Part shown: piece by piece, positions 26,520 through 34,409 of the stretch
Layout: each line of letters begins with the position of its first letter
Position numbering within the stretch: the first letter of the stretch is position 1
Source: Spirochaetota bacterium
GTDB lineage: Bacteria; Spirochaetota; Spirochaetia; DSM-27196; PWMO01
Length of the DNA: 34,494 nucleotides
Direction: 5' to 3'
NCBI GenBank assembly: GCA_009908735.1
Contig: JAAAOR010000131.1
Span: 1 to 34,494, forward strand
Notes under the pieces: model-generated
Told to the model about the DNA's origin: nothing
Databases searched by the model: none
What the model saw: the letters and a program-made list of their open reading frames with translations, nothing else
Position numbers and translations under genes: made by a program

Positions 26520-27464
26520 CTATACCTCCACATCCGTGCCTTCCTCGCTGAGATAGATCTGCAACGTGGTGTTCCCCAGACGGTTCGCGTACCAGCGTGC
26601 CGACTGCAGGTTTTTGTGCAGCTTCTTGTCATCGTACAACGGTTCGTGGTGAAAGAGATATAGCCGCTTCGTAGCCCAGGCGGTGGCGAAATCAACGCCG
26701 AGGCTGAAGCTCGTGTGACCCCAGTTGTACTTCTCGATGGCCTCTCCGAGGGTGTACTGCGTATCCAGGATCATCATGTCGGCGCCCTGGAAGAACCGCG
26801 TGTTCTCAGGAGTCTTTTCGAAATCGCTCTCCAGCAGTTCCACGTCGGTGGCGTGGACGAACGTTTTGCCGTGCTCTCGAATCTGATAGCCGAATGCAGT
26901 ACCAGGATGGTTGAGCTCGCGCCACGTTAACTCCGCTTTGCCAAAGCGCAACGGCTCCTCTCCCAGCACGACGAACTCAAGATTGCTCATCTTTTCGTCC
27001 ATGGTGATGGGAAAGTAGGGATGCTGCATATGCTGTTTGAGGTTTTGCTCGAGCTCCGGGCGCGGGCTGTAGAAGGTTACCTTCACGTTCGGGTTGTACG
27101 CGGGGGCAAAGAACGGCAGGCCCTGTACATGATCGTAGTGGAAGTGCGTGAAAAACACATGAAACTCACGAACATCGCGGTTATCGCGCTGCATCGCGGC
27201 GGAGAGAGCCTGTATGCCGCTCCCCGCATCGAAAACGATGACGTGGTGGCCGTCGGAGAGTCGAGCCTCTACACAGGGCGTGTTGCCGCCCATGGTGCCG
27301 AAGAGCCAGGGAGGCAGCGCGGCGAGAAAGCGTTCGCGAGTTTCTGCGGATTCCAGATCGACGGTCCGGATGCGCTGTACTACGCTTACAATCTTGCTTC
27401 GTACTTCTTCGGGTAGTAAGGGACGAGGATGTGAGCCGCGGACTCCCCAGAAGCGAATGGTCAT
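26520..27464 (-). CDS. Metallo-beta-lactamase-fold hydrolase
   Basis: This 314-residue enzyme carries the dinuclear-metal motif H107-x-H109-x-D111-H112 (THFHYDHVQGLPFF), further likely ligands H186 (NHPG) and D207 (HATDVE), and a late His (WGHTSF, H250). The opening FWGVRGS matches a known bacterial branch of the fold related to phosphodiesterases and PhnP-like enzymes. The substrate is not visible. A cyclic nucleotide phosphodiesterase role would fit the cyclase elsewhere in the window, but there is no direct evidence. The ATG has AAGGG about eight bases upstream and starts ten bases after the preceding gene, so the two are co-transcribed. Confidence 0.88.
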   Translation of the reverse strand: MTIRFWGVRGSHPRPLLPEEVRSKIVSVVQRIRTVDLESAETRERFLAALPPWLFGTMGGNTPCVEARLSDGHHVIVFDAGSGIQALSAAMQRDNRDVREFHVFFTHFHYDHVQGLPFFAPAYNPNVKVTFYSPRPELEQNLKQHMQHPYFPITMDEKMSNLEFVVLGEEPLRFGKAELTWRELNHPGTAFGYQIREHGKTFVHATDVELLESDFEKTPENTRFFQGADMMILDTQYTLGEAIEKYNWGHTSFSLGVDFATAWATKRLYLFHHEPLYDDKKLHKNLQSARWYANRLGNTTLQIYLSEEGTDVEV

Positions 27465-27474
27465 CGTCTACCCT

Positions 27475-27912
27475 TCACAGAAGCAAATCGCGTTCGTGCG
27501 CAGCAAGCCAGTCGCGGATCCGATTGGCCGGATGTCGAGCCCCGATGTTTACTCCGGGACATTCCCGCTCGAGCTCGTCCCAGTCGGACCGGGATCCGAG
27601 ATGCGCGGGCCAGAACGGGTAGCTGCGACACTGCAGCGGGCGGTGCTCGTAGACCGAGCACTCGCCGTCTACCCAGAATACGCAGTCCTTGTTCGGTTGC
27701 TCACGGAGACTCAGACGCGAAACAACGCCGAGGTCCACCCGTTTGCAGTAGGACTCCGAAACGCTCTCCACCGATTTGCCCAGCCCCCCCGCGAGCCTCC
27801 TGAGGTCCGACTCGGAGAGAAATACATAGCCGGTTTCAAAGCGGCAGCACATGGAGCACCGCGTGCAGTGGAAGCGTAACCCGTCGGAATAAAACTGTTC
27901 CCGTTCTCTCAC
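27475..27912 (-). CDS. YkgJ-family cysteine-cluster protein
   Basis: The longest frame runs into tRNA-Tyr, so a later start is needed. I choose the GTG at 27912, giving 145 residues. The protein carries a C-x2-C-x2-CC motif (HCTRCSMCC) near the N-terminus, then CVFW, GECSVYEHRPLQCRSYPFWP and a last ECPG. This is the pattern of the UPF0153/YkgJ family of putative metal- or iron-sulfur-binding proteins of unknown activity. It is followed by the metallo-hydrolase ten bases later. A candidate promoter lies between it and the tRNA. Confidence 0.85.
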   Translation of the reverse strand: MREREQFYSDGLRFHCTRCSMCCRFETGYVFLSESDLRRLAGGLGKSVESVSESYCKRVDLGVVSRLSLREQPNKDCVFWVDGECSVYEHRPLQCRSYPFWPAHLGSRSDWDELERECPGVNIGARHPANRIRDWLAAHERDLLL

Positions 27913-27962
27913 AGCCGTCCCGTGTCTCAGTGCAGACGCACAGCGCCTGCGGGCTTCCCCAC

Positions 27963-27992
27963 AATATAGCGCAGTGTCTCCGTTATCGTAAA
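27963..27992 (-). promoter_or_regulatory. Candidate sigma-70 promoter for the cysteine-cluster/hydrolase genes
   Basis: On the - strand TTTACG (27987-27992) and TATATT (27963-27968) are 18 bases apart, just downstream of tRNA-Tyr. Transcription would start near 27956, about 45 bases before the GTG. The -35 match is partial. Confidence 0.45.
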
Positions 27993-28013
27993 TCCTTGAA
28001 GGGTAAGGGGGGA

Positions 28014-28096
28014 TGGGGAGTGAAGGATTCGAACCTTCGAAGGCGAATGCCAACAGATTTACAGTCTGCCCCCTTTGACCGCTCGGGAAACTCCCC
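28014..28096 (-). tRNA. tRNA-Tyr (GTA)
   Basis: An 83-nucleotide tRNA with a long variable arm. The acceptor stem GGGGAGT pairs with ACTCCCC, followed by discriminator A. The anticodon arm is GCAGA-CTGTAAA-TCTGT with anticodon GTA. The T arm is GAAGG-TTCGAAT-CCTTC. CCA is not encoded. It follows tRNA-Thr by 60 bases, the same Thr-Tyr order as in the tRNA cluster upstream of tufB in many bacteria. Confidence 0.97.
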
Positions 28097-28134
28097 CTGT
28101 CGCTTTGCTGGAGGCTATCACAGCCCCAGAAAAC

Positions 28135-28163
28135 TCGTCAAGCCATCCGTTCGTCAAGCCATC
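28135..28163 (-). repeat. Tandem 13-base repeat at the 3' end of tRNA-Thr
   Basis: GATGGCTTGACGA (read on the - strand) occurs twice, at 28151-28163 and 28135-28147, with a 16-base period. The first copy includes the 3' strand of the tRNA-Thr acceptor stem. It may be a local duplication or a relic of an integration event. Confidence 0.75.
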
Positions 28164-28230
28164 TGTCGGATTCGAACCGACGACCCCGAGATTACAAATC
28201 ACGTGCTCTGACCGGCTGAGCTAAGATGGC
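28157..28230 (-). tRNA. tRNA-Thr (TGT)
   Basis: A 74-nucleotide tRNA. The acceptor stem GCCATCT pairs with AGATGGC; the discriminator is T and CCA is not encoded. The D arm has GCTC/GAGC. The anticodon arm is CGTGA-TTTGTAA-TCTCG with anticodon TGT, and it contains one U-U mismatch in the middle of the stem (positions 29-41). The T arm GTCGG-TTCGAAT-CCGAC is perfect. A strong promoter lies just upstream. Confidence 0.95.
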
Positions 28231-28249
28231 CCGCTGTGTGGACTCCCGG

Positions 28250-28279
28250 AACATAGCCGGAGGTCTGCCTCGTTGTCAA
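28250..28279 (-). promoter_or_regulatory. Sigma-70 promoter of the tRNA-Thr/tRNA-Tyr operon
   Basis: On the - strand a perfect -35 TTGACA (28274-28279) and a -10 TATGTT (28250-28255) are 18 bases apart. Transcription should start near 28243, about 13 bases before tRNA-Thr. The GC-rich stretch after the -10 is typical of stringently controlled tRNA promoters. Confidence 0.75.
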
Positions 28280-28323
28280 GCAGCGAACCCCGGAATACCA
28301 AGAACGCGTGACGGCAGCGAGCG

Positions 28324-29106
28324 TCAAAACGGCGGGACATCCCCGGCAAGCTCACCGTCATAGGTGAGAACCTCGGTATGGCGAGAGAACACCGTGATCG
28401 TATGCTCGAACTGAGCCGTCAGGCTTCCGTCGGCGGAAACATAGGTCCACCCATCGTTAAGCTTTCGCACGCCACCGGTCCCGAGAGCCAAAACGGGCTC
28501 CACCGTGAGCACCATGCCCGGCACGATGGGCTCACCGGTACCCGCTTCGCCGGTGTTCGGAACCGCGGGGGGCTCGTGCATTTCCCGCCCGATGCCGTGG
28601 CCGGTAAACTCGCGCACTACGGCGCAGCCGAAGCTAGCCGCGGTATGCTCGACCACCGCAGCCACGTCCCCAAAGCGTCGACCGGCCGCACAGGCCTGGA
28701 TGCCGGCGTTCGTGCTTCTCCAAGCCGCTTTTCGAAGCCGGTACGCATCGGCGCTCCCCGTCCCGACGATGTAGGTCCACGCGGCATCGGACGCCCAGCC
28801 GGCGACACGAGTGGAGATGTCTACCGTCACAAGGTCTCCGTTCTCAAGGGGGCGCCCATCGGGTACCCCGTGGGCGGCGACATTGTTGATGGACACACAG
28901 GCGGCGCCTGGGAAGCCCATGAGTCGCTGAGACGTCTCGGCTCCTATTGCCTGTAGTCGCGCCGCGCAAAACGTGTCGATATCCCGAGCCAGCATGCCGG
29001 GCTCGATTCGCGGCCCCAGTTCACGAAGGATGCGGGCGAGAAGCCGTCCCGGCGGCCGCATGCGCGAGACGTCGGCGGAGGTCTTGAGGGGTACATGCCT
29101 CTCCAT
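28324..29106 (-). CDS. map: Methionine aminopeptidase, type I
   Basis: The enzyme removes the N-terminal Met from new proteins. The 260-residue protein has all five metal ligands of the type I family at matching spacing: D96, D107, H170 (GHGIGREMHEPP), E203 (TVEPVLALG) and E234 (AQFEHTITV). The catalytic His is H80. There is no N-terminal zinc-binding extension, so it is the short form. The ATG at 29106 overlaps the aroH stop (TGATG), and a GTG lies one codon upstream; coupled translation is likely because no ribosome-binding site stands out. Confidence 0.96.
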   Translation of the reverse strand: MERHVPLKTSADVSRMRPPGRLLARILRELGPRIEPGMLARDIDTFCAARLQAIGAETSQRLMGFPGAACVSINNVAAHGVPDGRPLENGDLVTVDISTRVAGWASDAAWTYIVGTGSADAYRLRKAAWRSTNAGIQACAAGRRFGDVAAVVEHTAASFGCAVVREFTGHGIGREMHEPPAVPNTGEAGTGEPIVPGMVLTVEPVLALGTGGVRKLNDGWTYVSADGSLTAQFEHTITVFSRHTEVLTYDGELAGDVPPF

Positions 29107-29471
29107 CACGTCGAACCGGAGAGATCGGGCCTGAGACCTCGGGCTCCGTCGAGATAGACGGGTTCGGCCTCCTCGGATGAGCCGGTCTCGAAGGTAAGCA
29201 GAACCCGGAGCGTTCGAGGAAGGGAGTCAGGGTACTGGGGCTCGGAGGTGCAGAACAGTGGCGTGGAGCCGAAGCCTGAGCGGCGCAGGACGCGGGCCGG
29301 ATTCTCGGAGGTGAGGTCGGTCGTCTGAGAAAAGATAATGCTCACGATGTTCGCCTCGGTTAGCTCGTTACGCTCGAGGAGCTCTTGCAGCAGGCGGCGG
29401 ACACCGTCGGTCATGGCCTCGGAGGTGTCCTTATGCAGTTGTATAGCTCCTCGTACCGCTCTCACTGCCAT
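29106..29471 (-). CDS. aroH: Chorismate mutase, AroH type
   Basis: AroH rearranges chorismate to prephenate, the branch point to Phe and Tyr. The 121 residues match the trimeric B. subtilis-type enzyme in length and motifs: R7 in the N-terminal RAVRGA, E77 (TSEPQYP), R89 (TLRVLLTF), Y106 (VYLDGA) and the closing LRPDLS. All these are known active-site positions of that family. An AGGA site lies about seven bases before the ATG. The gene is between a small membrane protein gene and map, all in the same direction. Confidence 0.93.
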   Translation of the reverse strand: MAVRAVRGAIQLHKDTSEAMTDGVRRLLQELLERNELTEANIVSIIFSQTTDLTSENPARVLRRSGFGSTPLFCTSEPQYPDSLPRTLRVLLTFETGSSEEAEPVYLDGARGLRPDLSGST

Positions 29472-29507
29472 GATCGTCCTATTCCCCCTGCGTTGCCGAC
29501 CGACGCC

Positions 29508-29873
29508 CTATGACACCGGTTGAATGATAACCGTCACAAGATGCGAGCTCAGAGTGGCGATGACGGCAAATGTTACGGCCACGACTGCGTAGATGATCCG
29601 TCCGAGCAGAATGTGGCGCCTGGAGACCATCCACGTGACAAGCGCAATCGCATAGTAAACCGTCGCAAACGCACATAAAGCGCTCGTGACCCGCAGGATA
29701 CCGAGCAGTAGCTGTTGCGACTCGGGCAAAAACCGCTGGTAGTTGCCGAGCAGATACATCGAGAAGGCGATAATCGAGAGCAAAAGCAAGAACGCGCTTA
29801 TCCCCTCGAGAATGCGCATGCTGCGGTAGAGAACGGGATAGAGGTGTCGCCGACCGCGGTGATGCTTTGTCAT
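29508..29873 (-). CDS. Small membrane protein, function unknown
   Basis: This 121-residue protein has a basic N-terminus (HHRGRRH) and three predicted membrane segments (about residues 23-45, 55-83 and 88-115). No catalytic or metal-binding motif is seen. It lies 36 bases before aroH and follows a good extended -10 promoter, so it leads the aroH-map transcript. No clear ribosome-binding site is present at the ATG. I do not recognise the family. Confidence 0.75.
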   Translation of the reverse strand: MTKHHRGRRHLYPVLYRSMRILEGISAFLLLLSIIAFSMYLLGNYQRFLPESQQLLLGILRVTSALCAFATVYYAIALVTWMVSRRHILLGRIIYAVVAVTFAVIATLSSHLVTVIIQPVS

Positions 29874-29891
29874 GGCACGCTGTTCAACCGC

Positions 29892-29900
29892 AGTATAGCA
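29892..29900 (-). promoter_or_regulatory. Extended -10 promoter for the membrane protein-aroH-map operon
   Basis: On the - strand TGC-TATACT forms an extended -10 element; no good -35 is present. Transcription would start near 29885, about 12 bases before the ATG at 29873. Confidence 0.5.
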
Positions 29901-29938
29901 GAAGCCGTTGTTGCATCGAAGGGGTGTTTCGCCGTACT

Positions 29939-30988
29939 ATGGGCTCGCAAACGATGCCCGACGCCACGGCCGATATCAGCGTGAATCATCTCTCGATCGA
30001 GGCAATTGATCGCGAATCGGCCACCCTTGTCGTGCGGCACCGGTCGGCAGCGATCAAGCCCCGCCCCCTTGATGAGAGCTCCGAGCCCGGTTTACCCGTC
30101 GGGCCCTTGCTTCCCTCGGCGCCCGTCGCTCTAGCCGGTATACGCGCGGTTCTCTTCGACATTTACGGCACCCTATTTATCTCCGCCTCCGGCGATGTCG
30201 GCACGGTAATGAGTGAGGGCGAGAATGAACGCTTTATCGCGGCCTTCGCCGAGGCAGTTCCCCACCTTGTAGGGATGCGCGCTCGCGCCCGCGACCTGCC
30301 GAGTGCACTTGGCGAGGCTGCGAGTGAGGCTTACGTGAGCGCGATCGCGCACTCACACGCGGCGTCGCGAGCGGCGGGTGTGGATCACCCCGAGGTCGAG
30401 ATTCGGCGCGTATGGTGGGACACCTGTTCCGCGCTAGCCTCCAGCGGCTTTCTCTCGCGACTTCCCGAGCTCGAGGAGATCGAGCGACTGGCCATAGCCT
30501 ATGAGCTTCGCTCCAATCCCGTTTGGCCCATGCCCGAGGCTGCGCGGACAATCCGCGAGCTGATAGCGGCGGGGTACCGGCTCGGAGTCGTATCAAACGC
30601 GCAGTTCTTTACACCGCATCTGTTTGCGGCCCTCATGGACACCGATATGGCCGAGCTTGGATTCGAGCCCGACGCCTGCGCCTACTCTTTTGCAAAAGGT
30701 GTTGCGAAGCCCTCGCCCAGGCTTTTCGACGATCCCCTGCGTCAGCTGATGGAGTCCCACGGTATCACTCCAGCCGAGATTCTCTACATTGGGAACGACA
30801 TGCTGAACGACGTAGCGACCGCCGCGCGAGCCGGGTGCCGGACCTGCCTGTTTGCAGGGGATCTGCGCTCGCTTCGCCTCCGCGCCGGTGACCAGCAGAC
30901 GGCCGACATGACACCGGACACTGTGATACGCTCGATGTCCGAGCTGCACTCGGTGCTCACATTTCAAGGAGGAGCTCCCCATGCGTAA
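29939..30988 (+). CDS. HAD-superfamily hydrolase with N-terminal extension
   Basis: This is a haloacid-dehalogenase-like hydrolase, probably a phosphatase. The four HAD motifs are present: nucleophile Asp in LFDIYGTL, VSNAQ for motif II, a Lys in KGVAKPSPRLF, and the acidic motif IGNDMLND. The second Asp of the usual DxD is Tyr, as in haloacid dehalogenase-type members, so the substrate class is open. About 70 residues lie before the first motif and match nothing I know. The start is uncertain: ATG 29939 is chosen, ATG 29954 is possible, and the longest frame from 29867 would overlap the divergent gene. Its last eight bases overlap the next gene. Confidence 0.85.
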   Translation: MGSQTMPDATADISVNHLSIEAIDRESATLVVRHRSAAIKPRPLDESSEPGLPVGPLLPSAPVALAGIRAVLFDIYGTLFISASGDVGTVMSEGENERFIAAFAEAVPHLVGMRARARDLPSALGEAASEAYVSAIAHSHAASRAAGVDHPEVEIRRVWWDTCSALASSGFLSRLPELEEIERLAIAYELRSNPVWPMPEAARTIRELIAAGYRLGVVSNAQFFTPHLFAALMDTDMAELGFEPDACAYSFAKGVAKPSPRLFDDPLRQLMESHGITPAEILYIGNDMLNDVATAARAGCRTCLFAGDLRSLRLRAGDQQTADMTPDTVIRSMSELHSVLTFQGGAPHA

Positions 30989-31850
30989 ACTGGCTATAAG
31001 CCTCGTCATACTCTTGATTGCCGGCGGTACCGCCTTCTATTTCGGCTGGGTACAGTTGCAGATTCCGGCCAACAGCTACGGCGTGGTATTCACCAAGACC
31101 GGCGGCTGGGACACGTCTGTTATTCGTCCGGGCGAGTTTCACTGGAGGTGGGAGCGACTGCTGCCGACAAACTTCACGCTTCATATCTTTCCCTCTACGC
31201 CGCACGCAACCAGTGTTCGCGCCTCCGGCACGCTCCCTTCGGCGGAGGTATACGCCGGTTATCTCGAAGACAACCCGGATTTCAGCTATGAGCTCGAGTT
31301 ATCGCTCGCCTACCGCGTGCGGCCGGCCGAATTGCCCCGTCTTGTCCGTGAGGAGGATCTTCAGCCCGCCGGCCTCGATGATTGGTACACGCGCCACGAC
31401 CAACGCATGGTAGATCGTGCCCGCGGGCTCGCGGGCGAGTTCTACGCGGACGTCCCGGGAGAATCCGCCGGTCCGGTACAACTCGACGCCTTCGAGGAGG
31501 AGCTCACCGACCGGCTTGCAGAGGCGTTCCCCGATCTGGAGATTATCTCCGCGGTACCCACAACGATATCCCTGCCGGATTTCAGTCTCTACGAGGCGGG
31601 GCGCTCGCTTTACTTCGACTCGATCGACGCGCGGAGGTCGGCTATAGCCGAGCAGGCATACGAGGCGGAGGAACGGCGCGTAACCGAGGAGAGCCGTCTC
31701 GAGACACTGCGCCGCTACGGGGAGGTGCTTACCGAGTACCCCACTCTCCTCGACTACTTTAGTCTGACCGCCGAGCAGGGCGTTGATCCTCTTGATCTCG
31801 AGGCCATTCGGGAACCTTCGCCACCGCAGATATCGCCACAGACGCCGTAG
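30981..31850 (+). CDS. Band-7/SPFH-like single-pass membrane protein
   Basis: This 289-residue protein has an N-terminal membrane anchor (about residues 5-25). The next region is reminiscent of SPFH/band-7 proteins: the IPANSYGVVFTKTGGWDTSV opening, a 'lies on top of the bilayer' type strand pattern, and a later helical region with AIAEQAYEAEERRVTEESRL. The Pro-rich C-terminus is short. An AAGGAGGAG site inside the end of the HAD gene precedes the ATG, so expression is coupled. Such proteins organise membrane domains or proteases, but the partner is unknown here. The assignment rests on overall pattern, so it is only moderately sure. Confidence 0.68.
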   Translation: MRKLAISLVILLIAGGTAFYFGWVQLQIPANSYGVVFTKTGGWDTSVIRPGEFHWRWERLLPTNFTLHIFPSTPHATSVRASGTLPSAEVYAGYLEDNPDFSYELELSLAYRVRPAELPRLVREEDLQPAGLDDWYTRHDQRMVDRARGLAGEFYADVPGESAGPVQLDAFEEELTDRLAEAFPDLEIISAVPTTISLPDFSLYEAGRSLYFDSIDARRSAIAEQAYEAEERRVTEESRLETLRRYGEVLTEYPTLLDYFSLTAEQGVDPLDLEAIREPSPPQISPQTP

Positions 31851-31903
31851 TCGGGGCCCACGTCGGTTTCAGGTCGTGGAGTGCTGCCGCAGAAACCGTT
31901 TCC

Positions 31904-33676
31904 CTACATCCCCTCCTCCATGGCCATAGTCTGGGTGATGAGCGTGTGCAGCTTCCGCAGAGTTGTGCCCTCCTCGGCGAGCTTCCACGCCAGGGCATCG
32001 CCATGGGGGCTTGTCGGATCGTACAGGGAGTAGCGCTCTCGCAGGGCGTCGGGTACGGCGGATGCCAGCTCCTCGAGAGCGGAGCGGATGCCCTCGATGT
32101 GTACAAGCCCCTCGTCAATGATGGTCCCGATCTCACGGTCCGTCTGGGTTACGAGGTTGCGGAAGGAGCGATGCTGGACGGGGTCCGACTCAGCCGCGTA
32201 GCGCACCCGGTGAAAAATCTTACCCGAGTCCGCGTCCGGGGAGAAGCCCTGATCCAGTGACTCCGCCTTCTCCTCAACGTCCTGCAACCCGCTCGAGTGA
32301 GCAGCAATTGCATTTGCAATTTCCCTGTGTCGCGCCGGCATCATGCGACCGATCACGCGCAAGAACTCCTGCAGATCACGCTTGAATGGATACTTGGCGT
32401 ACTGATGAAGTACGTTCAGGGCCGCGACGTGCTTGATGGGCGGGAGTCCCTGGCTTCGAAGCGTCGAGGGTATGCTTTCGGGCAAAAAATCAAAGTGCCG
32501 CAGGTCACCGGAGAAGATTTCGCCCACCAGGCGGTCAATCACCCCCTGGCGGATCTCGGGGAAACGCTCGTCGAGGCGGGAGAGAATCTCAATGCGCATC
32601 GAGTTGTTATAGAACTCTCTCAAGTTTAATTTGGCAGCGTAGGCCATGACGCGGTAGTATGGGTCGTTTCGGTGAAACCGGATGAGCTCCACCAGCGGAG
32701 TGCGATGGTTGAAGCGCAGAGACTCGTGGTGGAGCTCCCTAAGATGCTCTTCGAGATGCGCTACAACGGCCTTTTGCTCCTGATCGGGACTCGTGCGCTC
32801 GGTTGTTTCTTTGTTGCGATCGGCGAAATCCGCCAGCAGCTCACTATGCACGACGAACTTTCGCGGTACCTTTAGGGCCGAGTAGATAGCGTAGTAAAGC
32901 TCCTCGAGGTAGGGAAGAGTGGCTTGAACGGCAGCTCGTCGCATGTTCGGCTTCTCATCGGGAGGTGCTAAGCCCGGGCGATAGCCAAACTGCTCAAAGA
33001 AGCGCTGATAATTGAAGAGCCCGACATCCCGCATGTAGTAGAGGGGTATGATTCCAGTCTCGATCTGGGCGTAGACCTCGTCAGGGATACTCTTTAAGTA
33101 TTCATCAAGGCGCGAAAGCAGCTCGCGCCGGATGTCTTCCTTGCTCTGGGTGCGAATGAAGATATCCTGCATATCACTCTGCGGCAGCAGATCCTCAGGG
33201 CTGTGCCTGGCATCGGGGATGTTCATTTCGAGGAGACGATGGATGATGAGTCGCAGGCTCTCCTTTTTTTCCCAAAGGTGTGCAAATAGCGGGATGACCG
33301 GATAGGCCGCGCGATAGAGCGTGAACACGCGTTCTGCAATGTGCGGGTCAATCCCGTCCGGATGCGTGCCTGTGGTGTGAAGACCCGCCGAACGCAGTTT
33401 CCGAAGCAGCATACCAAGGCGGACGTCGAGAAAGCAGTCCTTTCGCTCTTTCCCGGTGAAGAGCCGGCGCAACCACACGCGGAACCGCATGCCGAACGGC
33501 ATGCGACTCATGTCCCGGCGAATCAGCTCCGCGCGCTGGGTCCGCTGGATCTCCGCCGGGTAGATGCGTGGAGCCCGATCGGAATCCAGACTGAGGCTTT
33601 TCATGATGCGGCGATAGAGGTCGGTGCGCTCCTTGTCCGGGAGCGCCTGTACGAGTTCCGGAAACCGGGAGCTCAT
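31904..33676 (-). CDS. Large helical protein of unknown function, spirochaete-type (DUF5312-like)
   Basis: This 590-residue protein has no signal peptide, no clear membrane segment and no catalytic motif that I can identify. It is mostly helical and charged, with two Glu/Lys-rich stretches. I associate its length and gene context with a spirochaete-restricted family (DUF5312), but that recall is not certain. The ATG at 33676 overlaps the thiN stop (TGATG) and is preceded by GGAGAGG; a GTG lies one codon upstream. It converges with the band-7-like gene across a 53-base gap that holds an inverted repeat GGTTTC…GAAACC but no T-run. Confidence 0.72.
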   Translation of the reverse strand: MSSRFPELVQALPDKERTDLYRRIMKSLSLDSDRAPRIYPAEIQRTQRAELIRRDMSRMPFGMRFRVWLRRLFTGKERKDCFLDVRLGMLLRKLRSAGLHTTGTHPDGIDPHIAERVFTLYRAAYPVIPLFAHLWEKKESLRLIIHRLLEMNIPDARHSPEDLLPQSDMQDIFIRTQSKEDIRRELLSRLDEYLKSIPDEVYAQIETGIIPLYYMRDVGLFNYQRFFEQFGYRPGLAPPDEKPNMRRAAVQATLPYLEELYYAIYSALKVPRKFVVHSELLADFADRNKETTERTSPDQEQKAVVAHLEEHLRELHHESLRFNHRTPLVELIRFHRNDPYYRVMAYAAKLNLREFYNNSMRIEILSRLDERFPEIRQGVIDRLVGEIFSGDLRHFDFLPESIPSTLRSQGLPPIKHVAALNVLHQYAKYPFKRDLQEFLRVIGRMMPARHREIANAIAAHSSGLQDVEEKAESLDQGFSPDADSGKIFHRVRYAAESDPVQHRSFRNLVTQTDREIGTIIDEGLVHIEGIRSALEELASAVPDALRERYSLYDPTSPHGDALAWKLAEEGTTLRKLHTLITQTMAMEEGM

Positions 33677-34302
33677 CACCTCTCCCTCAAAGACTGAACC
33701 ATTATCAATCTCCCCGACAGCATCTCCACCCGGAGAACATCGTCGACGACCCTATTGCTGATCCCGACATCGCCATGCCGCCACTCGAGGTCATCCAGCG
33801 GCCACTGAAGCCCCGATGACCTCATACGGCAGCTTTCACTGCCCGCCGGAAAGAAAGATACCACATTCCCACGCATTCCACGTCGCTCGAGGCGGTGGTC
33901 AACGGCGGTGACCTCGTCACCGTCGGTGAGCCACACCGTCGGGTGGCGGTCCCGATCGAATATAGAAAGGATACCCAAGAGATGGTCCAGCCGGCCGCCT
34001 CCGCCCCCGGCAAGCACGACGTCGTCATAGCCGGAAGAAAAGAGCAACTCGAGCGCAATCTCGGTATCAGTATCGTCTTTATCTTGCTCAAAGGCGCGTA
34101 CCCGCTCCGGAGGGAACTGCGTGAGCAGTCCCCTATCCCGAAGCGAGTCCATGTCCCCGACCACCATATCCGGCTCGACGCCGGCGGCAAGAGCGTGTTC
34201 CAGGCCCGAATCCGCCGCAACGATTCGCCCTACTCCACGACTCCATTCCCGCAGTACCGTCGCCGGAGGACCGCTCCCCCCGGTGATAACAAGACCTCTC
34301 AC
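33676..34302 (-). CDS. thiN: Thiamine pyrophosphokinase
   Basis: The enzyme transfers pyrophosphate from ATP to thiamine to make thiamine diphosphate. The 208-residue protein shows the family motifs DMVVGDMDSL (Asp-rich, metal-pyrophosphate), KDDTDTEIALE and GGGGGRLDHLLGIL. The C-terminal part is the thiamine-binding beta domain. The start is the GTG at 34302, with GGGAGG four bases upstream; a TTG at 34314 is the alternative but leaves the ribosome-binding site inside the gene. Salvage rather than synthesis of thiamine is implied. It is divergent from flaB. Confidence 0.92.
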   Translation of the reverse strand: MRGLVITGGSGPPATVLREWSRGVGRIVAADSGLEHALAAGVEPDMVVGDMDSLRDRGLLTQFPPERVRAFEQDKDDTDTEIALELLFSSGYDDVVLAGGGGGRLDHLLGILSIFDRDRHPTVWLTDGDEVTAVDHRLERRGMRGNVVSFFPAGSESCRMRSSGLQWPLDDLEWRHGDVGISNRVVDDVLRVEMLSGRLIMVQSLRER

Positions 34303-34330
34303 GGTGCCTCCCAATTGCCGATGCTCGCTA

Positions 34331-34359
34331 AGGATAGAGGAATTCCGACGGCATGGAAA
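34331..34359 (-). promoter_or_regulatory. Candidate sigma-70 promoter for thiN
   Basis: On the - strand TTTCCA (34354-34359) and TATCCT (34331-34336) are 17 bases apart. Transcription should start near 34324, about 22 bases before the GTG start of thiN. Confidence 0.5.
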
Positions 34360-34382
34360 GTCGCCGCGAATTCAGAAATCGC

Positions 34383-34409
34383 TAAAGCGCCGCTCTCAGG
34401 CACCGATGC
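34383..34409 (+). promoter_or_regulatory. Sigma-28 (FliA)-type promoter for flaB
   Basis: TAAAG (from 34383) and ACCGATGC (34402-34409) are separated so that TAAA-N15-nCCGATnn is met exactly, the flagellar sigma-28 pattern TAAA-N15-GCCGATAA. Transcription would start near 34416, about 53 bases before the flagellin ATG. Confidence 0.7.

Noticed and set aside
27913..28053. N-terminal extension of the cysteine-cluster protein
   Set aside because: It would read through the 3' part of tRNA-Tyr, so a later start (GTG 27912) is more likely.
31851..31903. Bidirectional terminator between the band-7-like and unknown genes
   Set aside because: An inverted repeat GGTTTC…GAAACC is present, but the loop is long and there is no T-run on either strand.
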